A DNA stretch of 64,000 bases from Lucifuga dentata (Eukaryota; Chordata; Actinopteri; Ophidiiformes; Bythitidae): positions 310,001-374,000 of the forward strand of contig VXCM01000943.1 in the NCBI GenBank assembly GCA_014773175.1, written 5' to 3'. Position numbers and translations under genes: made by a program. The notes under the pieces were generated by a model. The model saw only the letters and a program-made list of their open reading frames with translations. It did not search any database and had not been told where the DNA came from. Shown here piece by piece: positions 39,301-52,617 of the stretch (its first letter is position 1; each line of letters begins with the position of its first letter).

Positions 39301-42300
39301 TGGGGGGGGGAATGCATTTTCACGGGATGCAGATAAAATTCAATTTGAAGGCTTATCAATCATTCCTTTATACAGGCACCTGATATGTGCATGTTCACAC
39401 AGGCGTCTCATGGGAATGCTTGAAGAGGCCTGTGTTTTGTAGCTGCCTGTGCAGTCTGAAAGGGCTCTTACAACTGAGAAACATTGAGCCGATTTGCACC
39501 TTGTGGCAGCATTACAGTGAAGTATGTCAGTCAGAAATGACCGTTATATATATATATATGTAACTTGCTGATAAGTTGATGGATACTTTGAAGTGTATTT
39601 GTTACAAACTTTGGCTCAACCTTGAAAACACTAACTGTGTGAAAAGTGCATCTCGTGTAACAAAGGTAATTTTTATGGAAGAGCTACCATTTTGTGCTCT
39701 GAGCAATGCAACAAATAGTGATTTTGTCTGATGGCTGTCTCTTCCCGTGTACAGACGGGCTTATGACTGGAGATTTCCACACAAATTCAGAAGCTCAGTC
39801 TTTAACACCAAAGCAATGGCAAATATGTAGTGGCTTTGCTTCTGGAAAAATGGACACTTCAACGTTGCTCTCCTTAAGAAAGATTTACCTTTTTCCTTCT
39901 GCTTATCTGCTTAGTATTCATAGATTTGGAGTTTTCTGTTGTTTTCCTTAAATCTTTGCATATAAATGCACAGCTATGCAACACCTGAAAACATCCATCC
40001 TTCCCTCCCTGTTCCAATGCTGATTCCACTCCTTTGTGATCCTCCAGGGAAAAGTAATCGAACCACTGAAGGATTTCCATAAAGATGAGGTGAGAGCGCT
40101 GGGCAGAGAGCTGGGCTTGCCAGAGGAGATTGTTTCTCGACATCCTTTCCCTGGTTAGTACACACACACACCTATGATACAAACTGCTCTGACAATCTAT
40201 GATTTGCTTGGGCATGATGTTACTAGCTTTGACGTATTTCCACCTTACTACCTGCTTTCTTTATCTTTGTGTCTCTCTTGCACCCAACCACTGATTCACT
40301 CACACAAACTCAAACACAACAGAAATTGTGCTAGGACCAACTATTTTTGCTGCAGGACCCTGTACTTTTATATATTTATTTATTTTTGTTTCTATTTTAT
40401 TTCCTGAAACACCCACCCTGCCGCTTCAGCGCAGCAATCTCACAGAAATGACTGAGGAAGGTTGTGTTTGTTTGTCGTGTTTGTGCCACAGGACCCGGGT
40501 TGTCCATCAGAGTGATTTGCGCAGAGGAGCCGTACATCTGCAAGGACTTCGCCGAAACGAACAACATCCTCAAAATCATCACAGACTTCTCTGCGAGTGT
40601 CAAAAAGGTACGAGCGTCACAAAGATGCGTCAAACGCTAATGACTGAAAATGTTTGGCTGCCTTATCAGTGGAGAGAAAAAACAATTAGTGCAAATGATT
40701 TGCGGCTGATAGAGAGAGGTACATTACTGAGTTTTGTTATTTTTTTTCCCCCTTGCAAAATCTGGATAACAACCCAAAACGAGCGTTCTACATCAGTTTG
40801 CCCTCACCTCTCAGGTAGTGCTGTGAAATTGGTGATATTAAATAAAAGATGTGCACGTAGACACATCTTGGATAGGTGCTAGACTGAGGAAAACTATATT
40901 AAATGCTGAAAGTCCAGATAATTCTTGCATCTTGCAAATAGCGTGTGACACGCCAGCTCAAAACACCACATTCCTTTGGTGAGGCTTATTATTAAAAAAT
41001 ATAGGGAGGATAAACTGTGGGAACGTTTCGCTTTTATTTATTGCCATGCAGTTATGTCATTAGCGCACACGCACCTCCACCCTGTGCTGGGCAGAATGTC
41101 CACATTTCACCAAAATTCTGATTTCTTTAAAGGATGGAAACATGTTTTGCATCAAGGTTTTGTCAGTTTTTTTCACTTTGTTGCCAAAGGAAACAAACTT
41201 GTCAGGTACTAAGTGAAAAAATCCTACTGTATGCTAGAAAAGGCCAAATCAATAATGGAAGTTAAGCAAAGTTCTCCCGTGACAGAACGTTGTGTTTGGT
41301 TTTGGTTGTATAGTGCTGAGGAATCAGTAACCGCCCGTGACAGATGTGTATGATTGAAGCTGTTGTATCGATAGAATTAATCGACATATTAGAAAAACAG
41401 TTGAGTACGAAGCGCTATATTTGTAATATACAAGGTTTCTGCTCCATCGGTTCTGGATTTAGTCTTAAATGATTATATATTTCATCTCCTCTCCAGCCCC
41501 ATGTCTTGCTGCAGAGAGTCAAGTCTTGCATATCAGACGAGGAGGAGGAGAAGCTCATGCAGATCACCAGCCTTCATTCACTCAATGCCTTCCTGCTGCC
41601 CATCAAGACTGTTGGCGTCCAGGTAATGGAATTGTTCAATCAGGTCACAAAACCTTGTTTTCTTCTTCTTCTTCTTCTGTGTTGCTTTATTCGTGTTTCA
41701 TTACAGTCCTGGCAAACAGCATAAACGGTAATTAACATGAAAAGCTGAAGAGAAATTTTATTTACTTTGATTTAGAAAGAGCGATGAGTCGAGAAATGAA
41801 ATAATAATGAAACATATAGCTTCTTTCATTTAAAGAAGAAAGTATCTCAAAGTGCTTTACAATAAGGAGAAATGAGAACGTGTAATAGGAGAAAAAGTTT
41901 AAAGATGTACAAAGAAAAATGCCCAAACATATATAGAATAGCATCAGTAATAGTAATAACATTACTAAATAAAGCTACATAAACAGGAAAACACTGCAAG
42001 TTATCCTAATGTCCATGGGAATGTTTTTCCACAGTGTGGGTGTGTAGTCAAAAAAAAAAAAGAGCTTTATCTCTGATTTTCTCATGACTGGTTGTAACAT
42101 CTAACTAACCTTCACTGCTTAGGTTGCAAGGAGCACACTGCTTTATTTAGAGTCAGCTTGAATCACAAAAAACTTCTTGCTGCAAGAGAACTGCAAAATT
42201 CCCAGAAGCAGCAAGGAGTTTTACCAGGACCCATGAAGCAAATTATGGACTGCTGCACCAGTCCTGTGGCTAAAACAACTGGACTTCAGCAATTCAGCAT

Positions 42301-44042
42301 GAACGAGTTTTTAAAATTAGTTTGTAGTTTGTTGGATCATTGGAAGAATCCAAGTCAGACATGAATATAAAGTTTGTCTCCACTCTTCGTCTTTTCCTCT
42401 CGTTGTGTTTCAACCATAGATTAGTGGCGAACCACAAGCCACACCCATCCAGACATGGCTCCTCAGTCTGTGACTTTGTGTCCCTCCCCCTCTCTCCGGC
42501 CACGGCGTAAATCTTTTTAAACAGCCTCACAACACCCAGTGCTGCAGCGGTGTTCTCACTTTGATGATTTGCTTCAATCTTCTTCAGTTTGAGAGACGTT
42601 TGTTTAATTTCTGTACGGATTCTGTGGCAAAAGAGAAGTGGAGAAGTTTGTGTGGAGAAGTTTGTTGCTAGGTGAGCAGGATGGTCATGACCACTTTCCC
42701 CATCCACATGACCACATCCTGCAGTGACTGTGCTGGGTGTGTTCTCACACTTCCTGTTTAAACCTCAGGCTTCAAGGCAAACAGGAGACATTAGACAAAC
42801 ACAGGCAACTTTTAGCGCTTGTGGAATTTGCTGGAAGAGAAAATGTAAAGCAGCACGCGCAGACTCCGCTTATAGACGCTGCACTGTTTATTTAACGTGG
42901 AATTTTCAGAAAGTCAGACATATATGCACCTTCTCTCTCTGTCATCCAGGGCGACTGCCGCTCCTACTGTTACGTGTGTGGTGTCACCAGTAAAGAGTCT
43001 CCACACTGGGAATCTCTCATGTTCCTGGCCAGACTCATCCCTCGCATGTGCCACAGCATCAATAGGTAATGATCCAACCTTCACCGGCAACTTTAACTTC
43101 CACCCAATGCTGTCACTGATCACACACACACACACACACACATATACACGCGGGCACCCACTCATTCACCTCTCCCCGTTCACAGAGTNCACACACACAC
43201 ACACACACATATACACGCGGGCACCCACTCATTCACCTCTCCCCGTTCACAGAGTTGTGTATGTATTTGGGTCCCACATGAAGGAGCCACCTACAGACAT
43301 TACACCAACCTTCCTGACCACAGGCGTTCTGAGCACGCTCAGACAGGCTGACTTTGTAGCTCACTCCATCCTGAGAGAGTCTGGTGAGTGTGTTCGTGAA
43401 GGGATTTGAGATGTCTTGTGTGCAGTAATACATGGTTCTGTTTATCGAAGCATTAGAGCGTTTGGCAGCATAAATAGGAGCTTAATCAACTCTGTAACAG
43501 AATACAATCAAAAATAAGACAATAAAAAATGACCTGTTCTCATTTTGATGCAGCCTGTGAAGTCACACGCTGAAATAAGAGAATTTTTAAACTGAGAAGA
43601 AGATATGTTAAGATATTTTTAATGTCTCTGCATTCAACATTTCCTTTTCTCTTTGGCTGCGATTCTCTTTTAGGCTACTCTGGTAAGATCAGCCAGATGC
43701 CGGTCATCCTGACCCCCCTGCACTTTGACCGGGACCCACTACAAAAGCAGCCATCTTGCCGGCGCTCTGTGGTCGTCCGCACCTTTATCACCAGCGACTT
43801 CATGACAGGGATCCCAGCCATGCCGAGCAACCACATCCCTGAGGAGGTAAGCCACAATTTAGCCTTCAAACGTCTTCAAGCACACGTTTAAGGGAAGGAG
43901 TCGCTGCTGAAGTGACGCACGTGCTTGTCTGTTCCACCAGGTGGTGCTGAAGATGGTGAACGAGATTAAGAAGATCCCAGGAATCTCTAGAGTCATGTAT
44001 GATCTGACCTCCAAACCTCCTGGCACCACGGAGTGGGAGTGA
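33398..44042 (+). CDS. gmps: GMP synthase (glutamine-hydrolysing)
   Basis: Converts XMP to GMP using glutamine and ATP; cytosolic, last step of guanine nucleotide synthesis. Sixteen exons: 33398-33424, 34941-35113, 35345-35459, 35828-35925, 36448-36551, 36791-36984, 37500-37665, 37995-38146, 38339-38512, 40048-40153, 40492-40607, 41497-41622, 42950-43065, 43253-43383, 43674-43846 and 43941-44042. They total 2073 nt, or 690 aa (human 693). The class I amidotransferase triad is Cys101 (GICYGMQ), His187 and Glu189 (QFHPEVD). The ATP pyrophosphatase P-loop SGGVDS is at 241-246. Downstream blocks include THHNDTELI and [12 protein letters not shown], then the eukaryotic dimerisation domain. The protein ends KPPGTTEWE. 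Exon 1 codes only nine residues. Confidence 0.98.
34561..34611 (+). repeat. Short dispersed repeat, copy 2
   Basis: Reads CATAGACTTGTGAAGGGGCC and on through CTTATGGGTTTCACGTGATT. It is the inverted partner of 29812-29862 and lies in gmps intron 1. Its transposon class is unknown. Confidence 0.7.
35545..35700. repeat. Probable dispersed repeat in gmps intron 3
   Basis: Contains the teleost-repeat-like wording CTTCAAGGGCACTTTGACAG followed by an AGGAGG-rich stretch. Assigned by resemblance only; the ends are not defined. Confidence 0.35.
38597..39215 (-). mobile_element. TTAA-flanked TIR element (damaged copy) with nested insertion
   Basis: Starts at TTAA with GGACCATACTGGTG, matching the left end of the element at 62538-63145. 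Its interior corresponds to that element in reverse orientation: the CTTTCCAGACTGC block, the GATCCAACACGGAGCTAC block, and the GGGGATTTGGCAAAATAACA block. A SINE-like piece (about 38935-39118) interrupts it, and its right TIR is missing. It is nonautonomous, with no transposase, and lies in the gmps intron after exon 9. Confidence 0.65.
38935..39118 (+). mobile_element. SINE/LINE-tail-like insertion nested in TIR element
   Basis: Ends in GCACCTTGTAAC, then AAAAAGGTGCTATATAAATA and a (TTA)n tail, the usual 3' end of teleost retroposons. The sequence is absent from the intact TIR copy at 62538-63145, so it inserted after that element. Confidence 0.55.
41795..42050. repeat. Probable dispersed repeat in gmps intron 12
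   Basis: Contains AAAGTGCTTTACAATAAGG, a common fish retroposon phrase in antisense, followed by sequence typical of such repeats. Low-resolution assignment. Confidence 0.35.
43121..43255. repeat. Unmerged duplicate around N at gmps exon 14 acceptor
   Basis: A (CA)n run plus CATATACACGCGGGCACCCA through TTCACAGAGT occurs before and after the N at 43189. The exon 14 acceptor CACAG is therefore present twice. Only the second copy continues into coding sequence (AGTTGTGTATG). Confidence 0.8.
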
Positions 44043-44064
44043 AACAACAGCGCATCACACTGAT

Positions 44065-44102
<38 letters not shown>

Positions 44103-44446
44103 TTCATACACATGCACAAACACACTCAGCCGATATCAGAGAGGGCTGCTGGACTCCTCTTCTTCTCTTGCATTTCTGTCCTTCCTCCCTTTCTCCTCGT
44201 CTCCCTCCCCCCCTTTCTCTTGTACCTCTCCTCCCTCTCGAACATTCCCACAGAAGTGCAGACAGTACTGTGACCAGCGCACACGCAAAGGCGTTACTAC
44301 TCTGCTCCCCCCTCCCCTTCCCCCTCCTCCACGGTCTTAATATTTTTGGCGATGGAGTTTGGTTAATGTTGTTTATTGGTAATATATTAACAGTTTGTCT
44401 TTTTTGATCCATGTACAACAATGTATTTTTTCTTGATGATTAAAAA

Positions 44447-44452
44447 AATAAA
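44447..44452 (+). promoter_or_regulatory. Poly(A) signal for gmps
   Basis: AATAAA about 405 bp beyond the gmps stop. Confidence 0.55.
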
Positions 44453-44624
44453 TTGCTGCTTCCTTTTGTGAGGTCTACCATCAAAGGCAAGCAGCCAGAT
44501 GCTGTGACAGTTCACGAAACGGACTGATGTTGTGCCTCAGGTTGCATTATCGGTGTTGAAAATGTGAAAGCAAGCAAACAACAGTGTCGAGGAAAAGGAA
44601 GAAGAGCAGGAAGACGTTGGAGGG

Positions 44625-44659
<35 letters not shown>

Positions 44660-47063
44660 GTCAAAATTCTTTTTGTTGTAGGTCAGAATTTTCTCAGCCT
44701 AAGACTATCTTCTCTGATTGTTTTTTCTCTTTCTGCCTGTATACTGTGCTAAGAAGAAGGTTGCCTCTTCAAAATCCAACTGAACAGAGAACCTATGTGA
44801 CCAATCAACTTTTTTTAAGCTTTTTATTTTGCCAAAAGTAGAATATGCTGTGGATGAATGATTCCAGGCTGCTCTGATGAGCCACTCGGAGCTGGATTTG
44901 TTGACAGGAGGCGCTGGCTGTTGCTTTATGCATCGTGAGCAGCACTCAGACCAAGAATAGCTTCAGTTTAACTGTTGTGCAGATGTGTGGGAGGCCAATG
45001 TGATGGGTGACCTTTGTATGTGCCTGTTCTGATATTTTATTTTATTTTTTTTTTAAACGTTACCTGACCTGGACTCTCTTGGTTTTCAGAAAGGAGAATA
45101 TGACACAGTTTCTCCTCATGCTGCAATATGTGTGCTTTTTATGAAGAATACCATGAACAAGAGGATTAATATCAAATCTATAAGTACAGTAGAGTTTATA
45201 ACCAATTTTGTGTAAAGTGTGGTCATCGTTTCATCATTATTTGGCTGCTCGTTTATCATGCAGGGGCACATTTTTGCACATTTGTCTTTTTCACCCATAA
45301 AGCCTTGGTGCTTTCTCAACATATTATGAAATAACTCTCACCTTTAAATGTTTCTCTTTGTGGTGTCAAAGGTCTTGTTAAAACACTCGGTAAATCCTAA
45401 ACTAGTCTCCAGTCTCATTTATTCCTCAGTGGATACAGTACTCAGGTTTAACTGAGTTTTAAAGAGTTTATTGTTCCCTATTAGAATGTTCTATTGGACT
45501 ATTGTCTTTGTGTCTCCATATTTTTAGTGGCAAAATACTCGTCATGCAAATTAAACTGTCCCTGAACTCGTCTTAAACCGCAAAGGTTATTAGTGTTTTC
45601 CTCTTTGTCTTTCTTTTCAGCCTTTTATACGTGTGTATTTTATGATCCATGTGTCTCCATAGAAACAGCAGCTTGATGTTAACGAATATATGATTTTGTA
45701 GTTGCAATATCGATAAGATTAAGTTATGCAATCTATGTCTGTCTGGGTTTTTAAAATTTTTGTTCAACAGCGCTCATTCTCCTTAGTAATGTGCCTCAAA
45801 GTAAGCCACCGCATGCAGTTTCAGATGACATTTGTACAATGAAACAACTGAGCTTTAATAAAGACCTCCATGTTGAAAATTCTCACTTTTATGATCTCTA
45901 ACAAAAGTTTTAATTTTGTTTTTAGTGTTTTTAACTAAAAAAATATATAGTTAATTTCTTACTGTATACTGATTTGGATTGTGAATCTGCTTTAAGCAAA
46001 GGTTGAAAAATAATCTTAAAGAGGGAGTACACTTGTTTTACATAATTTAGTTTATTGGTCTTGGGAACGTTATTCAGCATGTAAAAACACCTGTACAGGA
46101 CAAAAACTCTAATTTAAACAAGGTTATGTGTAATGTCATGGTCATGACATCTTGGAGGTCTCTGTGTTGGTGCTAAAGACGAAAAAGGAAAAAAAATGAA
46201 TATGGAAGGAGAACAATGAAGACCCCATTTAATATCTTACAAGTCTTACATCCAAAATAAAATGGAAAGCCACACAATGTACAATGTACAGTAAGATCAT
46301 GAATGAGTCTGATGCACTTTAAATTATTTAAAAACAAAAAAAAAAATCATGATTAATCAGGCCATTGTGGCAAACTTGAAAACTTTAGAGAAAAAGTAAG
46401 AAAAAAAAATGCACGTTTACAGAAATGCAATACTTTTATTATAGTAACATTGTTAAAAAATATATTATGTCAGAAATATTCATAAAATACTGCTGGAAAA
46501 TGGATGTCTCATGGTAATGCAACCTTTACTCTATTGATTTCTCTGTGCAGGTATAGAGTAACACATCACATCCCATAAATATAAGTAGAATATAACAGAT
46601 TTATTATTCACCTATGGTCTGTAATATGCATGCCTCCTTAGAAAAGAATGCCAAAATATTTGATTTTATTGGGAAAACAAAGGGATTGTACATGAGGGCT
46701 TCACAAATTTGTTTTATACATTTTGTTTTATACATATACAAGAGTTTTTCCCTGTGAGCTCATACAACATATCAGTCACCACCGGATTCCTTCCTACACC
46801 GGTACCTCAGTTTTTGTTTTAAAAACAACCAGAATCTGTGAAATCCAATGATAATGGAATGATTTACGTGAGTTAAACACTGATTTTGTTATCAACATGA
46901 AAAGAAACATAATGACAGGATTTACAGATACACACATATAGCATGTCCCTCTATAATTGGATGTTTTTGCTGATTGGTGCATATAATTTGATTTGTTTCA
47001 GATGTTACCAGTGGTAGTCAAAGGACTTTCATGTGCCTAGGACTTATCACAAGGGCTAAGTAA

Positions 47064-47064
<1 letters not shown>

Positions 47065-47111
<47 letters not shown>
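47065..47111. repeat. (CA)n microsatellite
   Basis: About 23 uninterrupted CA units. Confidence 0.9.
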
Positions 47112-47113
<2 letters not shown>

Positions 47114-48191
47114 AAAGTAATACTTTATCACCTAATATTAAGCTCCCATATGTTTTTGTATGTATGAAAACTCCCATTTGGTTTCTGTTTAGTAATGATA
47201 GCAGCATGTGAAAATCTTAATATAGAAATATATCGTTGAAGGAAATTTGGAGAATAATCCAATTTGACTAAGCACCTATTTGTTAGCAGTCCCTCTCTGT
47301 GTCTGGGGTTCAGGTGTGTGTTTCCCTGCTGACTCAGAGACAAGAGCGGACAAGTTCAGTCACCCATCAACATGAAACAGATGCAGGCCCAGGAGACGGT
47401 GCAGGCGTTAGGAACAGTAGCCATGCTGTAATGTTACATAAAGACTCCACAAGTTGCCACATGCAGCTGCCAATTAACTCAGTGCCTGTGGCAGGTTTCC
47501 TTCTGAGGTATACCTGTGCACGGTTTAATGAACCAACAGGTATTTGCATGAGAAACCAGAGAGGACAGAGAGAGAATGATGTGATGTTTCTGAGTTTATT
47601 GGGTTTATCATTGCAAAGAAACCAAATTTTGGTATTTAGAGGCAGAAAATAGCTCAGTATTTACTCAAGTACTCTGCAAAGTATAAATTTGATGTTCCAT
47701 ACAGGGAAACTTCCTGCTTTTCCTCCACTCCATTTTACAGAGAAATGTTGTTCTTTTTACAGATTCAGCATTCGATATGAGATAAACTCACTGAGTATCA
47801 CTAATATTGGACAGACTGACATATATAGTGAAAGGTAAAGAGAGGACTTTTGAACTTTTATGGAGCCCTTATTTGAAATTTTTGGAAGGACAGGACACAA
47901 TGATTAAACAAAACTGTATACTGCTTTTTCTTCTGGGTGAAATCGTATGCTTTGGAATGTATTCTGTGGAAGAAAATGAATAAAAAATGAGGAAAAAACT
48001 GTCACTAATATCTTTACTTCTTCCTTCTTTTTCTTTCTTACTGTCTTATTTCTTTCATTCCTTCATGTCTTCATCCCTTCTGACTTTCTATTCACTCTTT
48101 CCTTCTGTTTTTCTCTCATTTTGTAGTCTCCCTTCTTTCTTCCACGATTTTGTCCTTCCTCCTTTTCTGATGTCTTTCTTTTTCCTTTTCA

Positions 48192-48309
48192 AGGGCCACT
48201 TGCAAAAAAGACTTCTGAGATTAAAGTCAGAATTCTGAGAAAAAAGTCAGAATTTTTCTCAGAATTCTGACTTTAATCTCAGAAGTCTTCTTTTTTTTCA
48301 AGTGGCCCT
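48192..48309. mobile_element. Palindromic MITE-like hairpin
   Basis: A 118-bp element whose halves are near-perfect inverted copies. AGGGCCACTTG at the left end matches CAAGTGGCCCT at the right, and ACTTCTGAGATTAAAGTC and AATTCTGAG occur in both arms. It has no coding capacity. It lies 390 bp upstream of the V2R-like start codon. No target-site duplication is obvious. Confidence 0.75.
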
Positions 48310-48696
48310 AATCCTTTCCCATAGAAAGAATGGCTGGAAAAATTAGATTTGTTTTTACCCAACAGTGGGACTAATCTACTCTTCCTCAAAATGAGTACTT
48401 TCACTTTGGATATTGAGTACATTTCAGTCCTACTAGTATATGTTTACTGTTGCTTGAGTGACATTTGAATGCAGAAGTATTTTTCCACTGTGATCTTACT
48501 ACTTTTACTTATCCAGGTTAAATTCATTCAGTCTTGTCTTTTGTCTACTTGTCTCCATCTTTGCTCTCTTCCATCTGTTGCCTTGTTATCTTGTCACAGC
48601 TCCCTCGGGATCAGATAAGACACCTGCCTCACTTTGCTGTTTCTTTGCTGTCTTCCACTCGAGAGCTCTCCAAGCTCCTTTCTATATCTCCATAGT

Positions 48697-51683
48697 ATGG
48701 AAGTCTGTCGCTTTTTGCTTGGATTATGTGCGTTTTTTCATCTTTACCAGTCTGTTTCAGCAGAAGGCACATGCAAGTTGAAGGCCAAATTCAACCTGAG
48801 TGGGTACAAGGATGTAGAAAAGAAGAAGGTGGTCGTTGGAGGGATGTTTCCTGTTCACAAGCGTATTATATCCACAGACCGCAACACTTCAAGGGTGCCT
48901 GTCTCCTCAGGGTGTGAGGGGTGAGTTCACCTATTAACATGTCCTTTCAACCTATGTGATTTAGTCAATTTTAAATGGCAATAAACTGAAATTAGTGGAT
49001 TCATTCTCTAGCATCTACGTAAGGGAAAAATTTTATAACACATAAAATACTTCTGAGATCACTTAACCTCATGACTTTACAATAGATAGTAAGAGTAGAG
49101 CTGCATCACAGGGGGCCAATTAGACACAGTAGCCCCAACATGTTTACTGTGGATCATCTGCAGTGACCTCTTGTGGCTGTATTTGGTAATAACACCACAA
49201 GACAATCATCAAGTAATTAACCTTTTCAATTTTACCTTTTCTTGAAAAATATATTCTAAAACTCATGCAAATTAATACAACTCAGATAATTATAGGTTAA
49301 TTAAAACTTAAAATGAATATGACCATCAGGATAATCATTTGGTCAAAACTCAACTCCATACATCCCTCCAGGTTTAACTTCCGTACCTTCCGTTGGACCC
49401 AGACCATGCTGTTTGCCATCAATGAGATTAACGAGACGCCGGACTTGCTGCCCAACACCAACCTGGGCTATGTCATCTATGACTCTTGCTTCACCATTTC
49501 TAAGGCAGTAGAGGGCACCCTCACCTACCTGACGGGCCAGGATGAGGCTGTACCTAATTACCGCTGTGGCGGTGGGCCGCCACTGGCTGCTCTAGTGGGC
49601 GCTGGAGGCTCTGATCTGTCCATTGCCACTGCCAGAATACTGGGACTCTATCACTTCCCACAGGTAGGTTAGTAGGTTAGTGATGAGTAACCCAAAGCAA
49701 GATAATGGCAAGGAGAGAACATGTTCATCTTAAAAAAAAAAAAAAAAAAAGTGTTGTGTTTCCTTTCCTTTCCTTTCCTTTGCTTTCCTTTAGGTCAGCT
49801 ATTTTTCATCATGCTCTTCTCTGCAAAGTAAGTTCCAGTTCCCCACTTTCCTGAGGACCATTCCCAGTGACATACACCAGTCTGCAGCCATGGCTCAACT
49901 GGTGCTACACTTTGGCTGGACCTGGGTGGGCACCATAGCTGCTGATGATGATTACGGCAAGTATGGCATCAAGGACTTCACAGAGCAGGTGGAGGAGGCC
50001 GGGGTCTGCATCTCTTTCTCTGAGACCCTCCCCAAGGTGATTTTTATAGTATTTTGATCAGTACATCATTCTAGAGTCATATCATAAATCCTTCAATTTA
50101 ATTCCAAATCCAAATCCTGACATCTAACTAATTGTTTTTGGAAATTGTCACCACCCTTTTATTTCAAATCTCACCCAGGTGAGCTCCCCAGAGGACATCC
50201 AGCGTATTGTGGACGCTGTGATTGAATCCTCAGCCAAGATCATTGTGGTCTTCTCAGCAGACGTGGATCTCAGTCCTCTCATCCTCCAGCTGGCTCAGCA
50301 CAATGTGACCAACCGCACCTGGATTGCCAGCGAGGCCTGGATCACCTCTGGTCTCATCAACCAGCCTGAGGTGAGTTCAGGCCAGGTCAAAGGTCATTGT
50401 TAGAGGAATTCAGAAGTTGTACATGAATTGTGTAGTTATAGCTGCTTTGGCCTGTTTAACCTAAACAAAATTTGTAATATCATAATTTGAAGTCGATATT
50501 GTATATATGTTTGTGGTCAGGTGCGTTCAGTGTTTGGTGGTACTCTGGGCTTTGGGGTGAAGAGGGCTGACATTCCTGGTCTACAGCACCATCTACTGGA
50601 CCTGGACCCCTATGCTGACCCACTCACGGAGGAGTTTTGGGAGACTGTGTGTATATTTAGATGCTTATTTGACCTCAGACAGTAGGGTGTCATGGTGGGG
50701 ACGATTGATCTGTCTCCATCCTTGTTTTAGCTACGTGCAGTATCTTAGAAACCTGATTTTTACTCAGATTCCAGGGAGTAATCATGCATCTTGTCTTGAG
50801 AAGGATTGTGACATTTAGATAAAAATATGAAAAATAGTGCAAGGAATTTGTTTAGACACCAGACATTTAGTGATAGCTTTGAAACTCTTACATATGATCA
50901 AAGAATATTTCAGGAAGTAAAGGCATTGTCAACATGTCTGTTTTGCAGGTGTTTAACTGCACATTGGACTATGGCAAAGCTCTGAAACAGGCCAGACAGC
51001 AGGCAAGGGAGAATAACGAGACTCTGCCCAGGGCGCTGAATCCTGATGGTCTGTGTACAGGAAAAGAACTTCTGGAGCGGCTCAATAACACTTACTCAGA
51101 CGTCTCCCAGTTACGAATTACTTACAAGTCAGTTCCCCACACTTTCTACTGAAAACACACAGCTGAAAAATTTTGTCTGTTAGTGATTTCTGAAAGTTCT
51201 TTTTTCCTAAAACTAGTTACAAAATCTGCCAGTGCAATGAAAATATTTCCACCTGTTTCCCAAACAAATCAGTATTTTTCAGTAAGAGTCTAAAAATTAT
51301 ATTATATTGTACATAGTATTTATATTTTGACACATTCTGTCTTGGCACATCTTGGCAAATTACGATAGGCCATATTCTAGAATTAGGAAAATGACGATCA
51401 TTTTTTAATTTGGTTTGAGTCCTTCACACTAACTATGTAACTAAATGACACTTTTTTTTTTTTTTTTTTTTTAAGATGTTTGTTGTTCACTGTTCTGGCA
51501 GAAATGGGAAGAATTTCCTAAGTAAAATATTGTAGCCCTGTTAACTCAAACCCAAAATGAGCTGAATTACAAACTTGACACTATTAAATTTACTAGACTG
51601 CAGAATATTTTGCTTATTTTAACCTTTTTGCAGTGAATATTAGCACTATTGTAAGACTAATCATAATCAAGTAAAAATGATGA

Positions 51684-51740
<57 letters not shown>

Positions 51741-52565
51741 GGCATAACCCCACAGTGTCTATAAGGCCACGTACGCTGTGGCTCACGCCTTGCATAACCT
51801 GGAGCACTGTGAGCCTGGACAGGGACCGTTCAACAAGAATAGCTGTGCAGAGATCACCAAGTTTGAGCCATGGCAGGTAAAGTGTGTGTGCAAAATGTGT
51901 GTGTTCGTAGGTTTCCTGTATAATCATGACTATTTTTTCTGTTTATAGTTCATTTAGCAATTAAGAAATCACAATCTGATACACACAAGACTTTTATTGT
52001 TGTTGTAGCGTCCTGTTCATGTATAAGCAATGAGTGTCATGATGTTAAAGTCGGAATATTTGCTGGCATCTCAGCAGCTGTCAAGAATTTAGTGAAGACA
52101 ATCTGGACCTGATTATTTGATAAGAGCTTGTATCATTCATTTTAATGGACGTGTTAACCACTTTCTGTCACTTATTGTACATAGTGACACTTTTTGGTCT
52201 TTCCTAATGTTAGTCTGATGTAGATTTACCTTCATGTCTCTCTCTTCCATAGCTGATGTACTACCTGAAGAATGTGCATTTCAAAGTGCCCCACACAGGA
52301 GAGGAGATCTACTTTGAAGATGGGGATGTTGAAGGCTTCTATGACATCATTAACTGGCAGTTCAATAGTGAAGGGGAAATATCCTATGTCATCGTGGGAA
52401 ACTATAATGGCACAGAGACCCCAGAGGCCAGGATGACCATACACAATAAATCAATTATTTGGAACAATGATGAACTGGAGGTTAGTAGCATTTTGATTGA
52501 GACAGTATTCAGACAGCATCTTAAGTAGTCCTGATTCTATTTTCTGCATGTTTGTATATATTTGG

Positions 52566-52617
<52 letters not shown>

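Larger units (their letters stand above)
44043..48696. other. Intergenic region gmps to V2R-like gene
   Basis: gmps 3' UTR with (CA)n at 44068-44095 and AATAAA at 44447-44452, poly(T) at 44629-44658, then AT-rich sequence. It also holds (CA)n at 47065-47111, a pyrimidine-rich tract at about 48005-48190, and a hairpin element at 48192-48309. No other gene is recognised. Confidence 0.7.

Noticed and set aside
42158..42707. ORFs inside gmps intron 12, both strands
   Set aside because: Intronic, no similarity recognised, and the flanking gmps exons join directly.
51667..51927. Antisense ORF with a long His tract
   Set aside because: It is the (GAT)n microsatellite and the shadow of V2R-like exon 7 read backwards.
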